Part shown: one piece after another, positions 1 to 6,153 of the stretch
How positions within the stretch are numbered: the stretch's first letter is position 1
How the letters are laid out: each line of letters begins with the position of its first letter
From: an uncultured Roseburia sp.
GTDB taxonomy: Bacteria; Bacillota; Clostridia; Lachnospirales; Lachnospiraceae
Assembly: GCA_934358955.1 (NCBI GenBank)
Contig: CAKRLC010000030.1
Location: 1-24,630 of the forward strand
Length of the DNA stretch: 24,630 nucleotides
Direction of reading: 5' to 3'
The notes under the pieces: generated by a model
Told to the model about the DNA's origin: nothing
The model's database searches: none
The model's input: only the letters and a program-made list of their open reading frames with translations
Program-made: the position numbers and the translations under genes

Positions 1-46
1 AGCTATTGGCGCGTATATCAAATGAAATTGTAAATAGTGAGGATTG

Positions 47-119
47 AACAACCGCTTAGGAGGCGCTTGTTATATCCGTTTAACTATGAGAACCTATGAA
101 AAGCCTGTCATACAGGCAT
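47..119. other. Two hairpins at the window edge; possible terminator of the DUF4446-DUF3881 operon
   Basis: The 192 bases before the first gene hold no convincing complete gene. Two stem-loops are visible. One has arms 47-55 and 63-71 (9 bp, one mismatch). The second has perfect arms GCCTGT (103-108) and ACAGGC (112-117) around a 3-nt loop. Read on the minus strand, the second hairpin is followed by TTTT, so it could terminate the leftward transcript that ends at 193. The terminator reading is an inference because the stem is short. Confidence 0.4.
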
Positions 120-192
120 TTCCAACGTTAAATTTTCGACATCACTTATTATAACAATCCCCTCCGGCAAAGTCAATTTTTAAATCTTTGAA

Positions 193-1077
193 TTAAAATT
201 CTTCAAAATTTATGTGTCCCTGCATCCAGATATTTCCTTTAAATCTTCTGCCTGGTGCCGGTTCTCCCATAAGATCGTTTTTATTAATGCAAAGATCAAA
301 GATCAGTTCATTGCAGTTTATGGTCAGCACATATATTTCTTCCTGCGTCCTGCTGTTTCTGATCAGACTGGATGTGAGGATCTCACCGAGTATCGCATAC
401 TGGTCACTCTCAATGCCATATGGCATAAAATAGGAATCCACAATACTTAAGATATCTTCGTTCACAATTCTGCGTGAGATCATGGAATACGTATCAATAT
501 CTTCCAGTGTCAGATTTTCAATTGCATCTTCATCTCCTTCACGGGCAGCCGCGATCAGATGATTTCGGTTCTGACTGCTCTTTTTGGTATCTGCGATCTG
601 CTTTTCGCTCTTTTTGATAGGAAGTAATATTTTTCCCTCCATGGAAAGAGCAGAAAGTGTTGCTGTCAGAGAATTAAAATTTTTTCTTCCATGATTTTTT
701 TCATTCAGAAAATCTGCCACATTCTGTAAATAAAAGATCAGCGTGACTCCGAGTTTCATATCATCACAGATTCCCGCATAAGATTCCTTTTCCGAATGTT
801 TTTCCACCTCTACGCCTGCCGTCGTTGCCCCTTCGGTTCCACAAAAATACGGATAATAATAATCCATCTCAAATTCCCCGTCATCACGGTATTCCCCGCA
901 CGCTGTAATTCCGATACAGCCGCCAAACTCCCGCGAGAACTCTGTAAATTCATTTCCGTTGGAATCTTTTGCAACCTGCAGTCTGGTCGGTCTTTCAACA
1001 ACTTCATTGAGCAGATCATCAATCTCTTTATTCTTTTTTAAATCACTAAATCCGATCGCTCTTAAAAAACTATGCAT
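193..1077 (-). CDS. DUF3881 family protein, function unknown
   Basis: A 294-residue soluble protein with no signal peptide or membrane segment. The sequence, starting MHSFLRAIGFSDL, looks like the DUF3881 family, which is largely confined to Lachnospiraceae and relatives; this is recognition by eye, not a profile search. The N-terminal part is rich in acidic and aromatic residues (an EMDYYYPYF stretch near residue 70). The middle (about 155-175) is a lysine/serine-rich linker, and the C-terminal part is a separate alpha/beta-looking segment. The ATG is preceded by GAGGAG at good spacing. The stop codon of the upstream DUF4446 gene is only 4 bases away, so the two are almost certainly cotranscribed. 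No biochemical role can be assigned. Confidence 0.75.
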   Translation of the reverse strand: MHSFLRAIGFSDLKKNKEIDDLLNEVVERPTRLQVAKDSNGNEFTEFSREFGGCIGITACGEYRDDGEFEMDYYYPYFCGTEGATTAGVEVEKHSEKESYAGICDDMKLGVTLIFYLQNVADFLNEKNHGRKNFNSLTATLSALSMEGKILLPIKKSEKQIADTKKSSQNRNHLIAAAREGDEDAIENLTLEDIDTYSMISRRIVNEDILSIVDSYFMPYGIESDQYAILGEILTSSLIRNSRTQEEIYVLTINCNELIFDLCINKNDLMGEPAPGRRFKGNIWMQGHINFEEF

Positions 1078-1081
1078 ATAA

Positions 1082-1597
1082 TTACTCCTCAGAATTTGAT
1101 TTCATTGCCATATTCAATGCTTCCTGTTCCTCATCCGCTAATACGATAATTGAATTTCCGTCCAGAATTTCCTTAATATAAGTATAGCATCCTTCTCTGC
1201 TGTGCATGGCATTGATAATAAAACCATCATTTGTCTCATTCAGCAAAGCCAGTGAAAAGCTGAGTTTGCCTCCCATCTCATGAAATGCATCATACTTTAC
1301 CAGTCCTACTTTCTGGAACGTGAATTTCATATTTGCAAACAGTTTTTCAATATTCTGTGCGTTTTCTTCATTTGCCGCAAGCAATGCGTCTACCTGATCC
1401 AGTCTTTTGATCAGCGTATCTTCCAGTGTTTTTGCATCTTTTCCTTCCATAAAAATACGGTAGTTCTTTTTCAGTTTTTTCATCTGAACAACATTCACGA
1501 TCATAATGATGATCAGAATCAGAACCAGTGCCATCAAAGCAATGATCGCGATCACCGCATAATCTAATGTAATCCCCAGGTACTCTGCTATATTCAT
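1082..1597 (-). CDS. DUF4446 family membrane-anchored protein
   Basis: A 171-residue protein with one N-terminal transmembrane helix (about residues 13-37, very Leu/Ile-rich). A charged coiled-coil segment follows (about 38-85), then the conserved DUF4446 core containing VGLVKYDAFHEMGGKLSFS and a REGCYTY motif near residues 133-139. The family is commonly found beside parAB near the origin in Firmicutes, as here, but its function is not established. The topology suggests a cytoplasmic C-terminal domain tethered to the membrane. A GAGG-type ribosome binding site precedes the ATG. A LexA-like palindrome lies 24 bases upstream of the start (1621-1632), so this gene and DUF3881 may form an SOS-responsive unit separate from parAB. 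Confidence 0.85.
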   Translation of the reverse strand: MNIAEYLGITLDYAVIAIIALMALVLILIIIMIVNVVQMKKLKKNYRIFMEGKDAKTLEDTLIKRLDQVDALLAANEENAQNIEKLFANMKFTFQKVGLVKYDAFHEMGGKLSFSLALLNETNDGFIINAMHSREGCYTYIKEILDGNSIIVLADEEQEALNMAMKSNSEE

Positions 1598-1620
1598 CTC
1601 TTATTCCTCTTTCTCTTATA

Positions 1621-1632
1621 GAACATTTGTTC
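1621..1632. promoter_or_regulatory. LexA (SOS) box-like palindrome upstream of DUF4446
   Basis: The sequence GAACATTTGTTC matches the Gram-positive LexA/DinR core GAACNNNNGTTC with both half sites perfect. It lies in the 51-bp gap between the parB stop codon and the DUF4446 start codon, where a repressor could block entry into the leftward DUF4446-DUF3881 unit. The inner spacer fits the extended Bacillus consensus less well than the second box at 4986-4997. Regulation is inferred; no lexA gene is in the window. Confidence 0.5.
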
Positions 1633-1648
1633 TGCTCTTTATTGATTT

Positions 1649-2554
1649 TTAGTGCAGTTTCTGCATCATTTCAAAAATACGGTTCAATTCATCCATAGAA
1701 TAATATTCTATTTCAATTTTCCCCTTATTATTATCCTTTGCATGAATGCTTACTTTTGTTCCTAATATTGATTTCATTTTTTCTTCTACATCATGATAAG
1801 CCAGAGTCAGCTTTTCATCAAGTACTTTTTGTGTCTTTGCCGGCTGATCCTTTTCCTTTTGTACCTTTTTTACGAGTTTCTCTGTCTCACGTACACTCAG
1901 TTTTTCATCAAAAATCTTTTGTGCAAGGGCATACTGTTTTTCCTGATCTTCAATTCCGAGCAACGCACGGGCATGTCCGGTAGTCAGCATATCATCAATT
2001 ACCATCTGCTGTACTTTTTCATTTAATTTTAACAGACGCATGGAGTTCGTTACTGCTGTTCTGCTTTTTGATACACGCTCCGCCACTTCATCCTGTTTCA
2101 AATTAAATTCTGTAAGAAGACGCTTATAAGCAATGGCTTCCTCAATTGGATTCAAATTTTCACGCTGGATGTTCTCAATCAGAGATATTTCCACGATTTC
2201 CTGATCAGTAAGTTCCTTTATAATTACAGGTACTTCTTTAAGTCCAGCCATTTTGGCTGCACGCCATCTCCGCTCTCCGGCAATAATTTCATAATAATCT
2301 TTTCTGTCCTGAACGAGGAGAGGCTGAAGTACACCAAATTGTTTTATGGATTCTGCCAGTTCCAGCAATGCATCCTCATCAAAGTTTTTTCTCGGCTGTT
2401 CTCTGTTTGGTTCTACTTTTGAAATTTTTACTTTGATTTCCGCAGGCTTTACCTCTTCCTTTTTTGTAGGATTTGATAATTCCACCTTATCCGGGATCAA
2501 TGAATCCAGTCCTTTTCCCAATCCTTTTCCAAGTCCATTTTTCTTTACTGCCAT
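1649..2554 (-). CDS. parB: Chromosome-partitioning protein ParB (Spo0J)
   Basis: A 301-residue ParB, the CTP-dependent clamp that loads at parS sites, spreads along DNA, recruits SMC and stimulates ParA. Visible features are the N-terminal GLGKGLDSLI motif (ParA-stimulating tail, residues 7-20), the ParB/Srx CTPase domain with GERRWRA at 93-99, the ENIQRENLNPIEEA block at 127-140, and a parS-binding helix-turn-helix at about 153-178 (QDEVAERVSKSRTAVTN). A basic linker and C-terminal dimerization domain follow. The length is normal. It starts 3 bases after the parA stop, so parA-parB is an operon. Two perfect parS sites lie just beyond parA. No second, Noc-like paralogue is seen in the window. 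Confidence 0.97.
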   Translation of the reverse strand: MAVKKNGLGKGLGKGLDSLIPDKVELSNPTKKEEVKPAEIKVKISKVEPNREQPRKNFDEDALLELAESIKQFGVLQPLLVQDRKDYYEIIAGERRWRAAKMAGLKEVPVIIKELTDQEIVEISLIENIQRENLNPIEEAIAYKRLLTEFNLKQDEVAERVSKSRTAVTNSMRLLKLNEKVQQMVIDDMLTTGHARALLGIEDQEKQYALAQKIFDEKLSVRETEKLVKKVQKEKDQPAKTQKVLDEKLTLAYHDVEEKMKSILGTKVSIHAKDNNKGKIEIEYYSMDELNRIFEMMQKLH

Positions 2555-2557
2555 TTT

Positions 2558-3325
2558 CTAAATATCCTTTCTTCCAATTACTTCCTGTGCCAGCAGACGA
2601 TAACTCTCTGCTCCCGCAGACTTACTATCATATAAATTTATTGGCAGTCCATGGCTTGGTGCTTCTGCCAGTCTGATATTTCTCGGAATAATTGTTTTAT
2701 AAATTGTTGTATTCAAATTGTTTTTTACATTTTCCACAACCTGCAGTGAGAGGTTCGTTCTTGCATCATACATGGTAAAAACTACTCCCTCCATCCGAAG
2801 ATTCGGATTCAATCTCTGCTGTACCAGATCTATGGTGTGAATCAACTGGCTTAAGCCTTCCAGTGCATAATATTCACATTGTATTGGAACCAGAATTGTG
2901 TCCGCGGTTGTCATAGCATTTACCGTTAACATATTTAAAGAAGGCGGACAGTCTATAATAATGAAATCGTAATCATCTTTTATATAATCAACTGCATTGC
3001 GTAATATGTATTCCTTATCATTGATTCCAAGCAATTCTATTTCTGCACCAGCCAGATTTACATTGGATGGTATAAGATACAGATTTTCAATTTCAGTTTT
3101 GGTCAGACTTTCTTTTATCGTACATTCTCCAAGCATCAATTCATATACGGTATTTTCTAATTCACTTTTATCAACGCCAAGTCCGCTGGTTGTATTTCCC
3201 TGTGGATCCAGATCAATTGCCAATACTTTTTTCTTTGCTTCCGCCAGGCAGGCCGATAAATTGATTGCTGTTGTTGTTTTTCCAACTCCGCCTTTCTGGT
3301 TTGCGATTGCTATCACTCTACCCAT
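2558..3325 (-). CDS. parA: Chromosome-partitioning ATPase ParA (Soj)
   Basis: A 255-residue MinD/ParA-family ATPase. The deviant Walker A motif KGGVGKTT is at residues 11-18, including the signature lysine of ParA proteins. A Walker A' region is visible around LAIDLDPQGN and a Walker B around FIIIDCPPS. There is no N-terminal helix-turn-helix, so this is the short chromosomal Soj type. It forms ATP-dependent dimers on nucleoid DNA and works with ParB and DnaA in origin segregation and initiation control. An AAGGA ribosome binding site precedes the ATG. Its promoter appears to be an extended -10 site (3384-3389), immediately next to the first parS palindrome, so ParB bound there may affect transcription. 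Confidence 0.97.
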   Translation of the reverse strand: MGRVIAIANQKGGVGKTTTAINLSACLAEAKKKVLAIDLDPQGNTTSGLGVDKSELENTVYELMLGECTIKESLTKTEIENLYLIPSNVNLAGAEIELLGINDKEYILRNAVDYIKDDYDFIIIDCPPSLNMLTVNAMTTADTILVPIQCEYYALEGLSQLIHTIDLVQQRLNPNLRMEGVVFTMYDARTNLSLQVVENVKNNLNTTIYKTIIPRNIRLAEAPSHGLPINLYDSKSAGAESYRLLAQEVIGRKDI

Positions 3326-3383
3326 ATTAATTCCTTTCTCATCCTGTACTCTCCACTGTATATTTTATAAAATGTACTTTTTT

Positions 3384-3412
3384 ATTATAGCACTATCAAT
3401 ATTTTTTTGCTA
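3384..3412 (-). promoter_or_regulatory. Putative extended -10 promoter of parAB
   Basis: On the minus strand there is a perfect TATAAT (3384-3389) preceded by TGC, giving an extended -10 element. The -35 position at 17-bp spacing (3407-3412, TAGCAA) is poor, which is typical of extended -10 promoters. The region abuts the 40-bp parS palindrome that starts at 3413. Assignment is by inspection only. Confidence 0.5.
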
Positions 3413-3452
3413 CACAAATATAAATGTTTCACGTGAAACATTTATATTTGTG
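3413..3452. promoter_or_regulatory. parS site 1 inside a 40-bp perfect palindrome
   Basis: The 16-mer TGTTTCACGTGAAACA (3425-3440) is the canonical Spo0J/ParB binding site with no mismatch. Its flanks continue as a perfect inverted repeat over 12 more base pairs on each side, from 3413 to 3452. The minimal parS is only 16 bp, so the extension is additional structure. The site sits upstream of the parA promoter and would be a ParB loading centre near oriC. Confidence 0.95.
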
Positions 3453-3727
3453 ACTTAATTATAGAGGCCGAATATGCTATGTACTCTGCCCATTATTAAT
3501 TAAACACGAATTTTTACATAATCTCCGCTTTTGGCCATCACTCACAAAGAACAAAGTGTGCTTCGCACACTTTCGCGCGCAAGCGGACAGCGTAGCTATA
3601 ACTTCGTCTCCGCGCGCTGCGCATCTTCGCAAGCTTGCTTGCTTTTACGCTATAGAAAAGATCATAATTACATCTTTATTCCATTAACGTAACGAGGTCT
3701 TTCCTATAGCGTAAATAAAGAGTAAAA
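3453..3727. repeat. Intergenic segment with GC-rich, hairpin-rich repeat-like sequence
   Basis: No gene is seen between the two parS sites. The segment contains a 9-bp perfect hairpin (arms 3553-3561 and 3565-3573) whose 21-nt sequence recurs identically at 6104-6124. Next is a GC-rich patch of about 75 bases with many CGC and GCAAGC words, including the palindrome GCAAGCTTGC. An imperfect inverted repeat follows with 18-nt arms 3644-3661 and 3698-3715, one mismatch, around a 36-nt spacer. The base composition differs sharply from the AT-rich surroundings. It resembles a dispersed non-coding repeat element, but the copy number in the genome cannot be known from this window. Confidence 0.6.
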
Positions 3728-3752
3728 TGTTTCACGTGAAACATTTTACTCT
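3719..3752. promoter_or_regulatory. parS site 2 inside a 34-bp perfect palindrome
   Basis: A second exact 16-bp parS lies at 3728-3743, centred 303 bp from the first. Perfect inversion extends from 3719 to 3752 with flanks of different sequence from site 1. The palindrome begins 11 bases after the stop codon of the leftward response-regulator gene. In that transcript it would fold into a hairpin followed by CTTTATTT, so the site may double as a transcription terminator. The parS call is sequence-exact; the terminator role is inferred. Confidence 0.95.
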
Positions 3753-3763
3753 CTGCTCAAATT

Positions 3764-4414
3764 TCAATCACCGCTTATATTCACAAAATCATTACGAATT
3801 GCAAACACTGCAGCCTGCGTACGATCAGTTACATCCAGTTTTTTAAATACACTTGATAGATGATTTTTTACTGTGCGTTCACTGATCATTAATTTTTCTG
3901 CAATATCTTTATTGTTCATTCCAATGGAAATCATTTTTAACAATTCCGCTTCACGTTCTGTCAAAGAATCCAGTTTCGTTTTATCCATATTTCTCTTTTT
4001 CATCGTGTGTTGAAGCAATGGAATCAGATTAGGCTGGATATAAGTTTTACCATCTATAATTGTAAAAATAGCTTTCTTTAATTCTGATATATCACAGTCT
4101 TTCAGCATATATCCATCCACACCGAGATCTATCGCATGTATCAGATAATCCATTTCATGAAAAGCAGTAAGTATTAATACCGGTGTCGTATTTCCGTTTC
4201 GTTTCATTTCCTCCAAGACCTGTAACCCGGTTTTCTTTGGCATTCTTATATCTAAAACCAATACATCCGGTTGTACGTCTTTTAATTTTTTTAAACATTC
4301 TATGCCATCTTCTGCTTCTGCAATTACCTGGATATTTTCATCCATTTCCAGCAAATATTTCAGGCCTTCCCGCAACATGGTATGATTGTCTGTAATCATA
4401 ATTTTTACCGACAT
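3764..4414 (-). CDS. DegU/NarL-family response regulator (LuxR-type HTH)
   Basis: A 216-residue regulator with a receiver domain (about 1-120) and a LuxR/FixJ-type helix-turn-helix (about 150-210, with LTEREAELLKMISIGMNNKD and SERTVKNHLSSVFKKL). The phospho-acceptor is Asp55 in LVLDIRMP, and the conserved Thr83 and Lys105 are present. The usual acidic pair at the N terminus reads Asp9-Asn10 (TDNH, where relatives have DDH), so the second, Mg-coordinating acid appears to be replaced. The chosen ATG at 4414 has GGGAGG at good spacing and sits one base after the upstream stop (TGA-T-ATG). A longer frame starting at 4465 would overlap the upstream gene and lacks such support. It is probably cotranscribed with the DegS-like gene. 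Its targets are unknown. Confidence 0.9.
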   Translation of the reverse strand: MSVKIMITDNHTMLREGLKYLLEMDENIQVIAEAEDGIECLKKLKDVQPDVLVLDIRMPKKTGLQVLEEMKRNGNTTPVLILTAFHEMDYLIHAIDLGVDGYMLKDCDISELKKAIFTIIDGKTYIQPNLIPLLQHTMKKRNMDKTKLDSLTEREAELLKMISIGMNNKDIAEKLMISERTVKNHLSSVFKKLDVTDRTQAAVFAIRNDFVNISGD

Positions 4415-4415
4415 A

Positions 4416-4970
4416 TCATTGATCCTCCCAAACGGCAGTATCACTACAGCAGCTATCAACATCAATATCCTGTTTCAAATTTTTTATCAGTGACTTCAGT
4501 TCTTCACGACATCTGTATGGATCTACCACTGCAATTTTTTCACACCATTCAATTTTTTCAAGAAGATTTTCCTGATTATTTATATATGGCGCATTCTGTG
4601 CACCTGTCTGTTCAGCATTTTGCTGTTTTTCCATTTGTTCACACTTTTGTTCCAGTTCCACAGCTTCAGCAATCACGTCTTTTAATTCTTCCAGTCGGTG
4701 TTCCAGTTCCGTACACCGTTCTGCCAGTTTATCTCTCTTCAACTGCAGTTCCTTTTCTTCTGTTTCCAGTTCACTGATTTTCTGTTTGTCTTTTGCATGT
4801 ACCACATAAGGTGTGAAAGCTTCATAGTCCGGATCACTTTTTTGTGCTAAAAGTTTCCGAAATTCTTCATCTTCTCTTAATTTCTGTTCCGCTTTTTTAT
4901 ATTCATTTTCACAACAGACCTTTTCTTCTAACAATGACTCCTGATATCTTTTTAAATATTCTTGTACCAT
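4416..4970 (-). CDS. DegS-like coiled-coil protein lacking a kinase catalytic core
   Basis: A 184-residue cytoplasmic protein, mostly helical. The N-terminal half (about 1-118) is coiled coil, with an SDPDYEAFTPY motif near 45-55 like the sensor half of DegS-type histidine kinases. Residues about 136-170 (LLEKIEWCEKIAVVDPYRC and onward) resemble the second helix of the HisKA_3 dimerization domain. There is no ERxRIARDLHD-type H-box, no N or G boxes, and no room for an ATPase domain before the response regulator begins one base later. An AGGGGA ribosome binding site supports the ATG at 4970; a longer start at 4991 would lie inside the LexA-like box. Likely a kinase-derived partner of the response regulator rather than a kinase. 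Cysteines are unusually numerous (about 8), including a terminal CC pair. Confidence 0.75.
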   Translation of the reverse strand: MVQEYLKRYQESLLEEKVCCENEYKKAEQKLREDEEFRKLLAQKSDPDYEAFTPYVVHAKDKQKISELETEEKELQLKRDKLAERCTELEHRLEELKDVIAEAVELEQKCEQMEKQQNAEQTGAQNAPYINNQENLLEKIEWCEKIAVVDPYRCREELKSLIKNLKQDIDVDSCCSDTAVWEDQ

Positions 4971-4985
4971 TTTTCCCCTGTTACA

Positions 4986-4997
4986 GAACATATGTTC
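4986..4997. promoter_or_regulatory. LexA (SOS) box-like palindrome upstream of the DegS-like/DegU-like operon
   Basis: GAACATATGTTC matches the LexA core GAACNNNNGTTC, and the inner ATAT fits the purine/pyrimidine preferences of the Bacillus DinR consensus. The inverted repeat extends one base on each side (4985-4998). It lies 15 bases upstream of the DegS-like start codon, within the expected 5' untranslated region or promoter of the leftward operon. It is also in the divergent region with the plus-strand hydrolase gene. Repression by LexA is inferred. Confidence 0.6.
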
Positions 4998-5064
4998 TCA
5001 TGATATTATTTAACTACAAAACAAGTTTATCCTATTTTAAAAAAGAAAGAAAGAAAAAATTAAT

Positions 5065-5093
5065 TTGTAAAGACTATGCTTTTCGTCTATAAT
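5065..5093 (+). promoter_or_regulatory. Sigma-A-type promoter of the alpha/beta-hydrolase-fold gene
   Basis: TTGTAA at 5065-5070 and a perfect TATAAT at 5088-5093 are separated by exactly 17 bp. They lie 37 bases before the start codon at 5131, which has a GGAGG ribosome binding site. Confidence 0.75.
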
Positions 5094-5130
5094 AATAGTA
5101 TCTAAATAATTTCAGAATGGAGGTATTTTT

Positions 5131-6075
5131 ATGGGCAAAAGATTCCGGCATTTCGTATTTCTCACCGCTGCTTCAGTGGCAGGATTGCATGCCATAAATA
5201 AAGTAATCAATTACACCGCTTCTTTAAAAAATCTGACGTCCTCATACAGCGGCAACTACTATAAGTGGCGCTATGGAAATATATTTTATACCAAACACGG
5301 AAATGGACAACCACTTCTTCTGATCCATGATCTGGATCCAAGCAGTTCTTCCTATGAATGGACCCGTATGATCAAAAAGCTGGAAAAAAATTATACCGTA
5401 TACACCGTTGATCTTCCAGGATGTGGCCATTCCGATAAACCGGAAATGATTTATTCCAATTATCTCTTTGTTCAGTTCTTACATGATTTTGTAAAAAATG
5501 TGATCAAAGAAAAGCCTTCGGTAGCTGCTACCGGTTCATCCGGTTCTTTCACGATCATGTGTGCAAAAATGCATGCTGACTTATTTGACAAAGTAATTAT
5601 TATCAATCCGGAAGATTTAAAATCTCTTGCCGCATGCCCGGACAGCAAAACTGATATTTTAAAGAAGGTCCTGGATTGCCCGGTCATTGGAACTTTTATT
5701 TACAATGTGTGGATGCATGAACGGCATATCAACGAAATTTTTGAAAATAAATATTATTATAAAAAGTCACTGGTGTCCTCCAAATTTGAGGATATCTATT
5801 TTGAATCTGCTCACATCGGAAATGGAAAAGGCCGTTACCTGCTGTCGAGCAAGCTTGCACATTACACCAACATCAGTATTGCACACGCATTAAAGGGAAT
5901 GGATCATCTCTATCTGATCGGAAGCCGCAATTATCCGAACTCCATTCAGACGATCAACCAGTACCTGATTTATAATTCCGATATTGAAACAGCTTATCTT
6001 TCCAATGCAGCCTACCTTCCGCAGCTTGAGGTTCCAGATAAACTTGCAGATCTGATCTCTATGTTTTTAGAGTAA
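5131..6075 (+). CDS. Membrane-anchored alpha/beta-hydrolase-fold protein, probably catalytically altered
   Basis: A 314-residue protein with an N-terminal hydrophobic segment (about 8-27) that could anchor it in the membrane, followed by an alpha/beta-hydrolase fold. Recognizable fold blocks are PLLLIHDLDP (61-70), YTVDLPGCGHSDKP (91-104) and the nucleophile elbow GSSGS (135-139, predicted Ser137). The region where the catalytic acid normally lies (GxxDxxxP) reads GSRNYPN at 264-270, giving Asn267. The C-terminal GHxPxxExP block that supplies the catalytic His reads AAYLPQLEVP at 293-302, giving Tyr295. Two of the three triad residues therefore appear to be missing, although an alignment could shift them. 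It is the only gene of the left arm transcribed towards the origin. It has its own promoter and ends at a strong terminator. The substrate is unknown. Confidence 0.85.
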   Translation: MGKRFRHFVFLTAASVAGLHAINKVINYTASLKNLTSSYSGNYYKWRYGNIFYTKHGNGQPLLLIHDLDPSSSSYEWTRMIKKLEKNYTVYTVDLPGCGHSDKPEMIYSNYLFVQFLHDFVKNVIKEKPSVAATGSSGSFTIMCAKMHADLFDKVIIINPEDLKSLAACPDSKTDILKKVLDCPVIGTFIYNVWMHERHINEIFENKYYYKKSLVSSKFEDIYFESAHIGNGKGRYLLSSKLAHYTNISIAHALKGMDHLYLIGSRNYPNSIQTINQYLIYNSDIETAYLSNAAYLPQLEVPDKLADLISMFLE

Positions 6076-6099
6076 GATTTTTCACATTATGTAAACTAT

Positions 6100-6129
6100 A
6101 AAAAAAGTGTGCTTCGCACACTTTTTTTT
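6100..6129. terminator. Bidirectional rho-independent terminator
   Basis: A perfect 13-bp stem (arms 6100-6112 and 6116-6128) with a TTC loop has an A-run on one side and eight Ts on the other. It lies between the convergent ends of the hydrolase-like gene (6075) and rsmG (6154), so it can terminate both. Its central 21 nt are identical to the hairpin at 3553-3573. Confidence 0.9.
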
Positions 6130-6153
6130 CAACGCCGTAAACAATTTTTCATA

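Noticed and set aside
2997..3458. Plus-strand open frame of 153 codons opposite parA
   Set aside because: It is antisense to a well-conserved ParA, has no ribosome binding site or family-like sequence, and runs through the parS palindrome.
3413..3752. The paired palindromes as ends of a miniature transposable element
   Set aside because: The shared part is exactly the parS 16-mer and the flanks differ, so ParB binding explains the similarity; no target-site duplication is seen.
4415..4465. Longer response-regulator start adding 17 residues
   Set aside because: It would overlap the upstream gene and precede the receiver domain with unrelated residues; the ATG at 4414 has GGGAGG.
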